DNA from: Amanita rubescens
Taxonomy: Eukaryota; Basidiomycota; Agaricomycetes; Agaricales; Amanitaceae
Length of the DNA: 64,000 nucleotides
NCBI GenBank assembly: GCA_015039365.1
Contig: WION01000221.1
Coordinates: 1-64,000 of the forward strand
Direction of reading: 5' to 3'
The notes beneath the pieces were generated by a model, which saw only the letters and a list, made by a program, of their open reading frames with translations, searched no databases and was not told the DNA's origin. Positions 31,614 through 41,929 of this stretch are shown in pieces (position 1 is the first letter of the stretch; every line of letters starts with the position of its first letter). A program made the position numbers and the translations under genes.

Positions 31614-32830
31614 TGAAGGCAGATGCTGAAGAGCAGCAATAATACTTGGGCTTGCCCCCCTGTGTCTACTGGTTAGTTCCCTTATTATCCAGAGATAAAA
31701 TAGGGTACTATCATGGGGGAATGATCCCATGAGATGTTTGCCGGGGCTGGTAATAGCAACCCTGGCATCAGGAAGAAGAGGCAACCATGTGGAAGGAATG
31801 ACCCAAAGACACCCAGATCTGGGTGTACAGAAAAGTCCAGGATTGAATCACGCCACAACCCCCTACCATCCTGACCCAAAGACCCCATTGACAACCCCTT
31901 CTCTGACTCCAAGCCTGTCTCAGGCAACGTCTCACACATCCTACTGGAGCCATTGGGATAGCAACAATAATGACAACCACAGTGACAGCAATGACAATGA
32001 CAATGATGAAAACAATTTTGTAACCCTCTCCAGAGGCAAACAGTTTACCATTGACTCTGGCCTCAAGACAAATGCAAATGCCATCCCCAGTTTCTTACAT
32101 AAAGGACACAAAGCTATCTTGGACAACAAACACCACTCCCTATCACTTCCTTCAAAGAGGTGACATAGAGGTTCAAAGTGTTAGCAAATTTGTGTCATCT
32201 GACTTTATGAACTTGCATACTTTGGGTTACCTAATTTTTGACATCTTCGGAACATGCACGGTTGAAGGGGACAAACAGGATTTTATGTACTTCATGTACA
32301 AACTTTCAGAGCTCACACAGAAAGCAGGTGATGATACAGTTGCCAGTATTCTGGAGAATATGGCCAAGTCGGACCACTTGTTATCGAAAGCTAACAACAG
32401 GTTTGAGACATTCAAGGACAGGGAGAACCACATCAGAGGACAACTGAGAGGTAAGGAGGAAGTTGAACTTAAAGGTGCTAACCACAAAATAGGTGCCCTC
32501 AGGGCCAACATCAAACACCTTGAAAATGATCTAAGGAATACCACTGGACAGGCAAATGAAGCGAGGATGGAAATTGAGGGAATGAAATTGGAATGGAAGA
32601 CAACAATGGATGAGCCTGATAAAGAAATTGATGGTCTGTGCATTTGAAGTGGCCAGACTTAAAGCAACTTGCACAGAGAAATGCCAAATTGCCTGCCACC
32701 ATGGAGGTGGACGCCAAGGAAGCTCCCACTAAGGTGTCCATGACCCCCATACCCCATCACAGGCCACCATTCTCATGCCTGATATGCCACAACAAAACCT
32801 GGTGGACCCAGATGACAGCATACCACAGAG
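31614..32830 (+). pseudogene. broken coiled-coil protein gene, possibly a gag/ORF1-like 5' part
   Basis: Plus-strand frames 31729-32163 and 32051-32647 overlap and continue each other after a frameshift near 32150. The second has a long heptad-like region (SELTQKAGDDTVASILENMA, KEEVELKGANHKIGALRANIKH, RMEIEGMKLEWKTTMDEPDK), typical of a coiled coil. The first carries an Asn/Asp-rich run (32 bp of AAT/GAC repeats around 31965-32010). Before the hAT insertion at 30861 the gene probably started further left (FDDDTQTQG near 30780). Its 3' part may be 41930-42940, cut off by the Helitron region. Function not known. Confidence 0.45.
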
Positions 32831-32831
32831 G

Positions 32832-33038
32832 TGTTGAATATTGAGTGATTAAACATCAGATATTGCTCAAATCCTTTATATTTAGTGTTACTATACTATA
32901 TTCTTTGTTTTGTGTATAATAAGTTATTTTATAGGTGTAGCAGTTGCGTCTGTGGACAAAACGCGATATAGTGGACACCTAAACTCATGCCTGATGGGAT
33001 AGGTAGTAAATAGAACCAAACAGGCCAGGTTTCCTTAC
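32832..33038. mobile_element. partial copy of element X (first 206 bases)
   Basis: It starts TGTTGAATATTGAGTG and matches the first part of the ~374-bp element X (compare 48645 onward) up to GGTTTCCTTAC, where similarity stops. It is inverted relative to the copy at 40263-40636, with about 94 per cent identity over 206 bases by eye. Confidence 0.85.
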
Positions 33039-33155
33039 TTGAAGGTGTGGGCCACCAAGTGGCAGATCCGAGGCCAAATTTCTTACTTTTATTTTTGTTA
33101 AGAATAGACAAATCATGCCATTTTGTTTTACATTCTTTCCACTATCTACCTAAAT

Positions 33156-36100
33156 TTAACACCTAACATAAATAGCTGTGAGTGCATCTTTGCCTCTGCA
33201 ATTATTCAATGAAAGATTGTTTAATGTCCCTTCATAAATTAAGTTCTGACCAGTTGCAATGCCATCATGGAACCATACCATCCCATTGTCACATACCACA
33301 TGTGCAGTGTAATGTGCATCTCCAAAGTATATAATCCCACACAATTTGTAAGAAGTTTCAACATTGTTAATGGATATAGTGAATGTAGCTTCAATTTGCA
33401 TTGTTTGTCCTGACAAATCTAAAGCTATAAAAGGTAGAGGAAACACAATTTCTTTAATAATGAAAAGCTGTTCATTGCAGGTTGTGCAGCTTTTATCTGT
33501 TTCTTCATTCATTGTGCCCATCCACTCTGATATTGATGCATATCTTCTGCCATTCCCTGCATATATAAGACAAGTGTTGTCAGGTGTTCTACATTGTGTA
33601 ACATGATTGTTCTTGCACCTATATTTGAATGCCATTGTGTCTGCAGGAAGTGTAAACATGTATAAGATGACATGACTAACTGCTGTGAATTCCCCCCAAC
33701 CAAAGTAGGAAGGAGCTAGTTGGTGTAAAAACCTTCTCATATCATCTCTTGTAGATTCTAGTGTTTTTAGTCCAAATGAATGTTTCCTGAAATTTAATGC
33801 AAGATTGCTCAGAATTTCATTATTTGTTCCATTGAATATATGTGTGTATTGATCCTTATTTCTGGCCCAAATAGCATGCACTATGCATAGGATGGCATCA
33901 TATGCACAGCTGTTCTGGTGCCATACAGTTCCACATGGTATTAACATATCAATACTGACTTGTTCTTCTGTGTTGGTATTGGCAGAGGTTTGTGTTTTTC
34001 TGACTTTGGTTTTATGTTCATTCTGTGGAGTGATGTTTTTTCTTTTCTTGTTTCTTATTGGAGTTTCTGGACAATTGCCCTGATTTCCTCTACCTGTATC
34101 TGCTTCCTGTTTTATCATGGAACCAGTAGATTTTGGTGCTAATGTCCATGGCATATCATCTGCAATTGGATCTAGCATTGGATCATTTTTGTTCCATCTG
34201 ATGGAAGGATGCACAGAGTCAGGTACATAAGTTGACCCTTTGTTTTGTCTGAAAGTGTGAATCAAGGCATTTCTTCTATTGCCTTGTACTGACTCTGGTA
34301 ATTTACCCATGTATCTCAGTCTTGTAATTTCATCCAACAGTTCCAAGTCACGAAATTCTTGTCGCAAGGCACCTGATGCTTTTCCAGTTATTTTTTTGGT
34401 ATCAAATCCTTGTAATATAATTGTGCCATCTGCTGTGGAACTGCGTGAAAGCACTGTATAATAAGACTGATGAGATCTGCAGTTATTTAAATCAACAGGA
34501 TTGTATGGTCTTGTTTTCCCTTGGGAAGCAAAATCAGTCATGGCAAAGTTTGGGAGCACTTCAACTTGAGATCTTGAGATTGAGACATGATTTCCATCAG
34601 GTAAAAAGCATACCAAGGAAACTGTGGAACGTGTAAGAGGGACAACATTTAATGGTAAGCCTCCCAGTTGTACATCTTTTGAAGGATCTTTCAGCTTTAC
34701 AAACAGTATCTCCAATATTCTCTGATTTTGTTTACCCAATGATGATTCCCAACCAACTATTGTGCCTTCTTGTCCATTGGTTATGCATAATTCAGTTGCA
34801 ACATTACATTTTATCATCACAGGAAGTCCCAAGCACAGGGAAAGTTTGCCTGGTACAGGTTTATCAGCAGCTGAATGTGGTAACTCCCACAGTAACTTTT
34901 GTAGCTTTTCAGTTAATTTTGTTACTTTGTTCTTACTTTTCTGTGATTTTCTGGTCCTATTCATATTTTCAGTTGATCTTAATGCATCATCTGAAAAAAA
35001 ATCAACCAGTTCTTGTCCAGTTTCTTGTGCAAATTTTAAGCAACCTAGACGATTTATCTCATCCTTCTGTGCATTTTTGGCTATTATAATAGATACAAAT
35101 CTAAACTCAGGAGCAGTGATAGAAGGTTTACCAGGTAGCTGAGATGTGATGCGAGTTCTAAGGAATTGTATGTCTTCAAGAGTGCAATCCTTATGTCTCA
35201 TATTCTCCAGTGCTTTACGCAACTTACTATCATTCTTTGACTGCTGTCTCTGCCTCATGTTCTGCCTTAGTATAACAACTGTTGTCACTTGATGCCATAA
35301 TGCTCTGCCTAATGCTTCTTCTTGCCATTTATTTTTTGTCCCATATACTCCTACTATACGGCTATAGAGTGCCACATTCTCACCACCAATTGGAGGAGGT
35401 AATTGTGCAAAGTCACCTGCAAAAAGAATATTTAATCCACCAAATGGTTTAGTAGGTTCATTCATTACTTTGCATAGCTGAGCACTAATCTTGTACAGCT
35501 CATGACATGATAGCATTGATACCTCATCCAAGAAAATGTAGTCTACTCCTTGTAATCTTGTACGAACCTGTATCATTATTTTTGTTGTCTGGGCTTCACC
35601 ATTCATGTCATTAATTCCCAAAACAGAGTGATATGTGGAACCTGATATCAAAGATGCAGCCGATCCTGTAGGTGCAAGTATTACAAATCGATATTCTTCT
35701 TGCCTAATCTCAAAATATTTGCATACAGCTGTTAATACTCGTGTTTTACCAGTCCCACCCATTCCACCAATGTACATTTTCAGGGGTTCTGAGTTAGGCA
35801 GCACAACATGATTTGCAATGATTTTAAAAGCACGTTCCTGCTCTTCATTAAGTCTATATTCCTGACATATATAGTCAATACATGTACAGGTATCATGTTC
35901 TGTTGTATGGTATTTTTTCTCTAGGTAAGCCTTGTCCATAATCTTTACTACATTGGGAGTAAATGCATCATAAACTTTGGTATGTGATTCAGAAGGGACT
36001 CTAACTTTGTTTTGGATGATCTCCTGTCTCTTTGCTTGTAGAATGGACTTCCATGCAGCAGCAGGAATTTGACACTGTGGAACTACATGTTGCAGTTCTG

Positions 36101-39100
36101 TATTAGGAACATTTTTTTCTTTTTCTTCCATCCACCCTGTCCTCTGCAATGCATGTCGAATTTCTATTTTTTGTGTAATGGGATCATCAGGTAACTCATC
36201 TGCACATAAATTCACATAAGGATCTGTTTCAGAAAAGGCATCTTCATGATCATCACTGTTCATGTAATTTATTGGCCAATCATTTGGTATAGTTCCAGCT
36301 TTCATCTGAGCACGAAAGTCATCACGAGCATCCAAACATTCATATTTTATGTTGAAATTTCTCATGATTTGTTTTTCTTTCTGTGTGAACTTATGACTAT
36401 TGAATGCTTCATCCCATGACTCATCCTTCTTTTTTAGATTTAATCCTGATCTCCATGGCTTAAAAAATGTTAGCATTGTTAAACAATAGAAATCTCTATC
36501 TCCCTGGTCACATCTAGGTAGGATTCGACCTATAAAATTGACTGCTACATTGGGAGTCAATGGTTTAAGGTTGACAACATGTGAATCAAAAAGAGGATGA
36601 TGTTTGTTAAATTTATACACATTCTTTGGTAGGTGTCTGGGAATTGTATCCACAGCAGTCTCTGTATCACTTTCATGCTTTACTTCTATCCCTGTTTCAT
36701 CAGAATCATGATCATCAGAGTCAGATGAACTGTTGTCTGAAAGAGTATTCTCAGTGTCACTGTTATCATTGTAATCAATATCATGTTGGTCATTAGCATC
36801 ACCTGTGCTGGTGTTACTTTTTCTTTTACTATATTTATGGCGCTTACATTGTAATGTCCATTCATACAGGTTCATATTTTTTAGTTCTGATGGCCTGTAT
36901 ATATAATCATAGACAGGAGACAAACCAACTATGTGCTTTTTGCTCCTCACCAATGTAACCTTTTCTGTACATGTGGATGGATCAAGTTCACCCCAAGGTT
37001 TCTGTGCTTCAAGTACAAAGCCATGCCAAAAGAAGGGAATGAAAGTATGATTGGTATAGTGATCAGGATTTCCCAAAAGATACATACAAACCATGGGACC
37101 TCCCATTTCTGTTTTGGTTGATAAAGCATTGACAATTTTATTCATAATTTTTCGAGCTTTTTCTTTTTCTGATAATGAACTAGCAAGTATGTCACAATGC
37201 TTGTCAAATACATTTCTCACAGCTTCAAAAATAATATGTGTCTTCAAACTAGTTTTTGTTATGTAATCTGATATATACATGATGACTGCTTTCAGTGCAG
37301 TACCTGACCACATACATGTAACATCAGTATTGCAGCGCAAAATATATGTCAGAGTAGGTGTTATAAAGTTGATCCACTCCTCATGTTTCTTTATATTCAG
37401 TGATCCAGTTTCTGGGTCAACTTCTGTGCATTTGAAAGTAGGTCGTGGAAACCGTGCTTTACATTTTCCATATTTATTGTCCTTGCATGATGCATATTTT
37501 TTACTTCCAGAGCCATCCTTGTTTGTTCCCCTTTCACAATTGTGTATATTAGATCTACTTACAAGGTCATCAACTGTGTTCTCAAAGCAGTCCCACCATT
37601 TATTCCATTCAGAACAACTATTACATTCACTTGCATAAGTATGAATTGATTTGCAAAGTTTAGGAGGAGGTTGTGGCAATGTCTCTGTAGGATCCCTGTA
37701 TGAATCACTTTTGGCTTGTTCAGCCACTTTGTTGAGCACTTCAACTTGTGTGCCTGTCATAAACTCTCCAATATGACAACTCTCCAGCCATGAAATCAGT
37801 TTCTGTTTCCATTCAGAATTTGGATCAAGTATGTGTTCTCTCATTTCTTGGGCTGTCAAATTACCCATAAGCCATATTAGCATGTGAAGGTGTAGTGTTA
37901 AACGTCCCTGTTGCTCTACTGTACCATAATAAGCTGGAACATCCCCATAAACACCTCTGTGTTCTGAGCCTACCCCAAGGATGTCACTTATAAAAGTATT
38001 CACCATGAAGTCAAAGAAGCGTGCCCCTGCAACTGGATTTGCACACACAAGCCTCAAACGTTCATCATAAGGGAGTATTTCTGCTTCAAATGTTTCATTT
38101 TTACCTGCATAATAGATGCAAAGAGGATGCTTGATATCAGCTGGTGATATTGTTATATACCAGAATGGGGCCCCTCTGTGGTATATTAAAGACCAGATTT
38201 CATTTCTCATCCACTTTTTGCTTGTATTTGATCCATTTACAGGACCTGCCACATGATCAACATCTTTCATTAACTGAAAACACTGCTCTTCTTCTTTATT
38301 TTGTGGCTTAACAAATTCCTCTTTAGCCAAACGATCTATGATATTTGTCAAAACAACATTGTCAATGTTTACAATTCGTTGTTTAATGTCATTGAATATC
38401 TTCTTCTCAGCCAACAAGAAACATTGTGAAGATGCTGTCTTTATTTGCTCATGGCTAAATGCTACAAATGGGAAATCATGATCAACCTGGAAACGCTTAT
38501 CATGATACATCAAGAGCCATTTTTTGTGTATCTTATCAGATAATCCTTCAATTGAACCCACTCCTCCAAGACCATAAGGAAATAACCATGGAAACATTTG
38601 TGGATAAAGCTGTGGGTTATGCCATATGGATTCTGGTTGCTCACTATGGCCTATAGCAAGAAATTTGCCTTGTGCACCCAAGTGCTGTAATGCTTTTGCT
38701 TTCACTGCATTAGTTGTCATGACATCAAATTGTTGTCCTGTCAGACCATGGACTGTAAATGCACAATCACCTTCTTCAGTACCATCCTCATTTTCCATAT
38801 CATGTACACTTGTCCCCTCAGGAATTTTATTATGTGTCATGGCTTTATATTCAACACTTACAGGAGGCATGTCTTCAGGATATTCATTGAGATTGTCTGA
38901 AGAGATGGTAACATCCTCATAATCACCATGATTCAAAATTAGCCATTCTAATGCTTTCTTCACATGATTGCGCCTTACAAGGAATGGTGTACGTTTAAAG
39001 TCTGCAGTGGTAGGTTTGCATGGGCCAGTGAACATTATAGCAATGACTTCCTCAATGTCAGCCTTGGGAGGAGGTAGAATATCATATATCTTAGGAATAG

Positions 39101-40247
39101 GTTGCTGGAAAGCAATTGCATGTGCTTTCATTTTTCTCATGCCTGAAGCAATCCTAATTGAACAAAAGCTATGGCGAATTCTGGCAACCAACATTTTTTC
39201 AATATATCGTAAAGAAGATAATGCTTCAGGAACAGGTCCCAACCATAGACCATTTGCAAGTGCCATTTTTGGAACTCTGGAAACTCTTATAGATGCACGA
39301 CAAGGATTACATATATGTTGACATGATTGATCTATGGCATATGGATATTCACATCTCTTGTCTGAAATCTTGAGCCTTTCTTGTCTTGTTAGACCAGGTG
39401 CCTCCAGTACATGTAGATAATTTTTCATGCCTGAGAGTCTTGTAAGAGAAGATTGAGGGACAAGTTGTCCACAAACAGCACATCCAGCTTCTTCAAATAA
39501 TTTGGGCTCAAACTTTTTACAAGCAGCTGTTATTACTTTATGTGATAATGTCTTGTCTAAAGGCACAGGAGGGAAGATTGATGCAAGATCTTCATCTTCA
39601 TCAAAAATTGTTAGTTGAAAGGATTCTTTCTCTGCTGATGTTTTTAGGTCTTTTGTGTTTTTCCTCTGAATTTTTTTACACTCTTTTTTGGAAGGCACAG
39701 CTTCAAATACTGTAATATAGGTTGAGCACTTATCACATTCATGTTCACTGAAAAGTTTTCTCATTGAAGCAATGGTTGTTCTTGGGTGTGCTAAAATACC
39801 ATGCTCATTGGCTATTTTTTTGCACTCAGTTAAGTGTACAATTTTAACATGTGCATGTAGGGGTAATAGGACATGTATATAGTGAGTATCTCCATATTTC
39901 TTTGCATCAGATTTATGCATGTGACCTACAAACTTAAATTCAGAGGATTCAAGATCAGGATTTGTACAGTATTCTTCCAGGAGATAGTCCTTGATATCAG
40001 CATAAGTAGCTAGACATAATTTATATCCACCTTTGTATATTGCACATGAACAGACTTCATGTTTACAAAGACATCTGAACGTAACATTTTTGGGGGTTTT
40101 GACATAGATGGATGTAGAATTCATGATAACAATGATGATTAATACCAGAAATGGCATTTCATATAACAGGATTTCTTTTACCAATAATGGTGTTTCTTTT
40201 ACCAATAGTGGTGTTTCTTTTACCAATAATGGTGTTTCTTTTACCAA
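33156..40247 (-). CDS. Helitron-type Rep-helicase with C-terminal ubiquitin-peptidase-like domain
   Basis: 2363 codons without a stop. In order: an N-terminal cysteine-rich region; a CxxC zone with YAIDQSCQHICNPCRASI (about 240-390); the Helitron N-terminal domain (LFPYGLGGVG near 560); the Rep HUH-like motif LTLHLHMLIWL near 785 and the tyrosine motif YISDYITK near 990; a Pif1 helicase with Walker A GGMGGTGKT near 1496, Walker B IFLDEVSML near 1570 and FAGDFAQLPPP after it; and a C-terminal module with WHQNSCAYDAI near 2110 and HYTAHVVCDNGMVWFHDG near 2310-2326, the Cys and His boxes of a C19-type ubiquitin hydrolase. Known for the family: Rep nicks and joins, the helicase unwinds, giving rolling-circle transposition. 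All key residues are present, so the protein may be functional. Its 5' end is disturbed: the PLLVKET repeat encoded at the start continues at 40640-40700, beyond an inserted X element. A later Met (e.g. MNSTSIYV) could serve as start. It could also be argued that the peptidase domain is OTU-like; the HxDG order fits C19 better. Confidence 0.93.
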   Translation of the reverse strand: MVKETPLLVKETPLLVKETPLLVKEILLYEMPFLVLIIIVIMNSTSIYVKTPKNVTFRCLCKHEVCSCAIYKGGYKLCLATYADIKDYLLEEYCTNPDLESSEFKFVGHMHKSDAKKYGDTHYIHVLLPLHAHVKIVHLTECKKIANEHGILAHPRTTIASMRKLFSEHECDKCSTYITVFEAVPSKKECKKIQRKNTKDLKTSAEKESFQLTIFDEDEDLASIFPPVPLDKTLSHKVITAACKKFEPKLFEEAGCAVCGQLVPQSSLTRLSGMKNYLHVLEAPGLTRQERLKISDKRCEYPYAIDQSCQHICNPCRASIRVSRVPKMALANGLWLGPVPEALSSLRYIEKMLVARIRHSFCSIRIASGMRKMKAHAIAFQQPIPKIYDILPPPKADIEEVIAIMFTGPCKPTTADFKRTPFLVRRNHVKKALEWLILNHGDYEDVTISSDNLNEYPEDMPPVSVEYKAMTHNKIPEGTSVHDMENEDGTEEGDCAFTVHGLTGQQFDVMTTNAVKAKALQHLGAQGKFLAIGHSEQPESIWHNPQLYPQMFPWLFPYGLGGVGSIEGLSDKIHKKWLLMYHDKRFQVDHDFPFVAFSHEQIKTASSQCFLLAEKKIFNDIKQRIVNIDNVVLTNIIDRLAKEEFVKPQNKEEEQCFQLMKDVDHVAGPVNGSNTSKKWMRNEIWSLIYHRGAPFWYITISPADIKHPLCIYYAGKNETFEAEILPYDERLRLVCANPVAGARFFDFMVNTFISDILGVGSEHRGVYGDVPAYYGTVEQQGRLTLHLHMLIWLMGNLTAQEMREHILDPNSEWKQKLISWLESCHIGEFMTGTQVEVLNKVAEQAKSDSYRDPTETLPQPPPKLCKSIHTYASECNSCSEWNKWWDCFENTVDDLVSRSNIHNCERGTNKDGSGSKKYASCKDNKYGKCKARFPRPTFKCTEVDPETGSLNIKKHEEWINFITPTLTYILRCNTDVTCMWSGTALKAVIMYISDYITKTSLKTHIIFEAVRNVFDKHCDILASSLSEKEKARKIMNKIVNALSTKTEMGGPMVCMYLLGNPDHYTNHTFIPFFWHGFVLEAQKPWGELDPSTCTEKVTLVRSKKHIVGLSPVYDYIYRPSELKNMNLYEWTLQCKRHKYSKRKSNTSTGDANDQHDIDYNDNSDTENTLSDNSSSDSDDHDSDETGIEVKHESDTETAVDTIPRHLPKNVYKFNKHHPLFDSHVVNLKPLTPNVAVNFIGRILPRCDQGDRDFYCLTMLTFFKPWRSGLNLKKKDESWDEAFNSHKFTQKEKQIMRNFNIKYECLDARDDFRAQMKAGTIPNDWPINYMNSDDHEDAFSETDPYVNLCADELPDDPITQKIEIRHALQRTGWMEEKEKNVPNTELQHVVPQCQIPAAAWKSILQAKRQEIIQNKVRVPSESHTKVYDAFTPNVVKIMDKAYLEKKYHTTEHDTCTCIDYICQEYRLNEEQERAFKIIANHVVLPNSEPLKMYIGGMGGTGKTRVLTAVCKYFEIRQEEYRFVILAPTGSAASLISGSTYHSVLGINDMNGEAQTTKIMIQVRTRLQGVDYIFLDEVSMLSCHELYKISAQLCKVMNEPTKPFGGLNILFAGDFAQLPPPIGGENVALYSRIVGVYGTKNKWQEEALGRALWHQVTTVVILRQNMRQRQQSKNDSKLRKALENMRHKDCTLEDIQFLRTRITSQLPGKPSITAPEFRFVSIIIAKNAQKDEINRLGCLKFAQETGQELVDFFSDDALRSTENMNRTRKSQKSKNKVTKLTEKLQKLLWELPHSAADKPVPGKLSLCLGLPVMIKCNVATELCITNGQEGTIVGWESSLGKQNQRILEILFVKLKDPSKDVQLGGLPLNVVPLTRSTVSLVCFLPDGNHVSISRSQVEVLPNFAMTDFASQGKTRPYNPVDLNNCRSHQSYYTVLSRSSTADGTIILQGFDTKKITGKASGALRQEFRDLELLDEITRLRYMGKLPESVQGNRRNALIHTFRQNKGSTYVPDSVHPSIRWNKNDPMLDPIADDMPWTLAPKSTGSMIKQEADTGRGNQGNCPETPIRNKKRKNITPQNEHKTKVRKTQTSANTNTEEQVSIDMLIPCGTVWHQNSCAYDAILCIVHAIWARNKDQYTHIFNGTNNEILSNLALNFRKHSFGLKTLESTRDDMRRFLHQLAPSYFGWGEFTAVSHVILYMFTLPADTMAFKYRCKNNHVTQCRTPDNTCLIYAGNGRRYASISEWMGTMNEETDKSCTTCNEQLFIIKEIVFPLPFIALDLSGQTMQIEATFTISINNVETSYKLCGIIYFGDAHYTAHVVCDNGMVWFHDGIATGQNLIYEGTLNNLSLNNCRGKDALTAIYVRC

Positions 40248-40262
40248 TAATGGTGTTTCTGT
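40150..40262 (-). repeat. 21-bp tandem repeat encoding PLLVKET
   Basis: Plus-strand units ACCAATAATGGTGTTTCTTTT occur four times here, with small changes, and worn units continue at 40645-40730 on the other side of X. On the minus strand each unit encodes seven residues, PLLVKET, in the Helitron frame. Confidence 0.85.
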
Positions 40263-40636
40263 TAAAAATGCGCCAAGTGTTGTTGCAACTCACTACAAAT
40301 GTTGTAGTAGTTGTCTAGCCCTCTGATAGACTCAATACACGCTTTAGACGTTCACAAATGCGGTCTATAACAATTGATAGCAGTGATATTAAGTCTATAT
40401 CCAAGTGTAGGTACTGTAGTTCCCTACATGTAAGGAAACCTGGCCTGTTTGGTTCTATTTACTACCTATCCCATCAGGCGTGAGTTTAGGTGTCCACTAT
40501 ATCGCGTTTTGTCCACAGACACAACCGCTACACCTATAAACTAGCTCATTATACACAAAATAAAGAATATAGTATTGTAACACTAAATATAAAGCATTTG
40601 AGCGATATCTGATGTTTAATCACTCAATATTCAACA
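40263..40636. mobile_element. complete element X, 374 bp, TSD GTTTCTGT
   Basis: The ends are TAAAAATGCGCCAAGTG (left) and CACTCAATATTCAACA (right). The eight bases GTTTCTGT stand on both sides (40255-40262 and 40637-40644). Removing X and one TSD restores the 21-bp repeat and the open frame of the Helitron gene exactly. The ends show only weak inverted similarity. No ORF. Confidence 0.9.
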
Positions 40637-40818
40637 GTTTCTGTTACCAATAATGGCATTCCATTCACCAATAATAATGGCATATCATTCACCAATAATG
40701 ACATGTCACACACAAACAGTGGCATCTCATATACCCCTGAGGGCAGAAACATCATACACTTGATCATATTGTCATATGCAGACAGGAGATAAAATACAAG
40801 AAAAACAAAATACAACAA
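40637..40818 (-). CDS. cut-off 5' part of the Helitron ORF
   Basis: The minus-strand frame from 40818 reads YEMPLFVCDMSLLVNDMPLL and GMPLLVTET, then runs into element X and stops. Its PLLV repeats are in phase with those at the start of the 33156-40247 frame once X is taken out, so this is the original N-terminal coding sequence or 5' leader. Hydrophobic residues dominate. Whether the repeat is translated in the native protein is unknown. Confidence 0.6.
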
Positions 40819-40899
40819 GAAAAACTGTGATATTCAGGATTTTCTCATTTAAAAGTAAGGAAAAGAAGGACATACCAAAGAGAATAACATGATATTGCA

Positions 40900-41720
40900 A
40901 GACATAGTACAGGATAAAGGGAGGGGGCAGGAGGGCAAGGGTTGAGGGCAAGAGAGGCAGAGGGTTGACAAGTGAAGGCAGAGAACAGATGAGCAAGGGC
41001 AGAGGGCTAGTGAACAAGGGCATCAGAGCACCAGCAAGGGTGCAGAACAGTGCAAAATGGTGCAGTGGGGAGAAACAGGAGGTAGTTGAATGGTGGGTGG
41101 TTGAAGGATGTGGTGGTGGGTCAGCAACATCAAAGCTGGGTATCATGGGGGTTACCTGGGGTGTAGCAAAGTGCAGTGGGGTGCGACAAGGTGCAGAACA
41201 GTGTAGAACGGTGCAAGGATATGATGGGGTGGAGCAGGGCGTAATTGAGTGGTGGGTGGGCAATGGATATGGTAACGGCTTAGCAACATTGAAACCGGGT
41301 GTCATGAGACTTACCTGGGGTGCGGCTGGGTGCGGCTGGGTGCGGCTGGGTGCGGCTGGGTGCAGGAGGGTGCGGGAGGGTGCGGAAGTGCAGGAGGGTG
41401 CGGAAGGGAGAAACAGGACATAGGTGGGCGGCAGAGGGTCGGCAACGTCAAAGCTGGGTGTCACGGGGCTTACCTGGGGTGCAGCGAAGTGTGGTGAAGT
41501 GCAACGAGGTGCAGATGGGTGCAGATGGGTGCCAGTGTGCGACCGGGTGAAGCAGGGCGTAATTTGGGCGTAATTGAATTGTGGGTGGGCGAAGGATGTG
41601 GTGGAGGGTCAGCAATATCGAAATCGGGCAACATGGGGCTTACGTGGGGTGCGGCGGGGTGCGGCAGGGTGCGAGCGATGCAGCGATAAAGCACCGAGGA
41701 CGGATCTGGCGAGCGAGCAA
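40900..41720 (-). repeat. G-rich tandem repeat carrying minus-strand splice-donor-like sites
   Basis: Four worn units of about 160 bp (near 41110, 41270, 41430, 41600) share GGTCAGCAACATCAAAGCTGG, GTCATGGG and CTTACCTGGGGTGC. Between them lie GGGTGCGGCT repeats (41321-41370). On the minus strand each unit reads CACCCCAGGTAAG, a consensus 5' splice site. Single relatives of the unit occur at about 47995-48050 (plus strand) and 53870-54010. 41720-41930 shows nothing further. Confidence 0.7.
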
Positions 41721-41929
41721 GCCTGAGACACGTCCGGCGAGCGAGAGCACGGACACGTGGCGTGGCTGTGCAATCTTGCGGCACGACACGGCAATCACAG
41801 CTGATGTAATACGGCTTGATTGCCGCACGTTAAGAGAACCGAGACCGTCACGTTATAAACCGAGACCTTCGTTTACACTACGGCCTCGGAACATGTAGGG
41901 CGGCTTATGGAACTTCATCTCCAAGTACA

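Noticed and set aside
32832..40636. Long terminal inverted repeats proving a new TIR-bearing Helitron class
   Set aside because: The right arm is part of a complete X element with its own perfect TSD, and X occurs alone elsewhere in the window, so the arms are most simply independent insertions.
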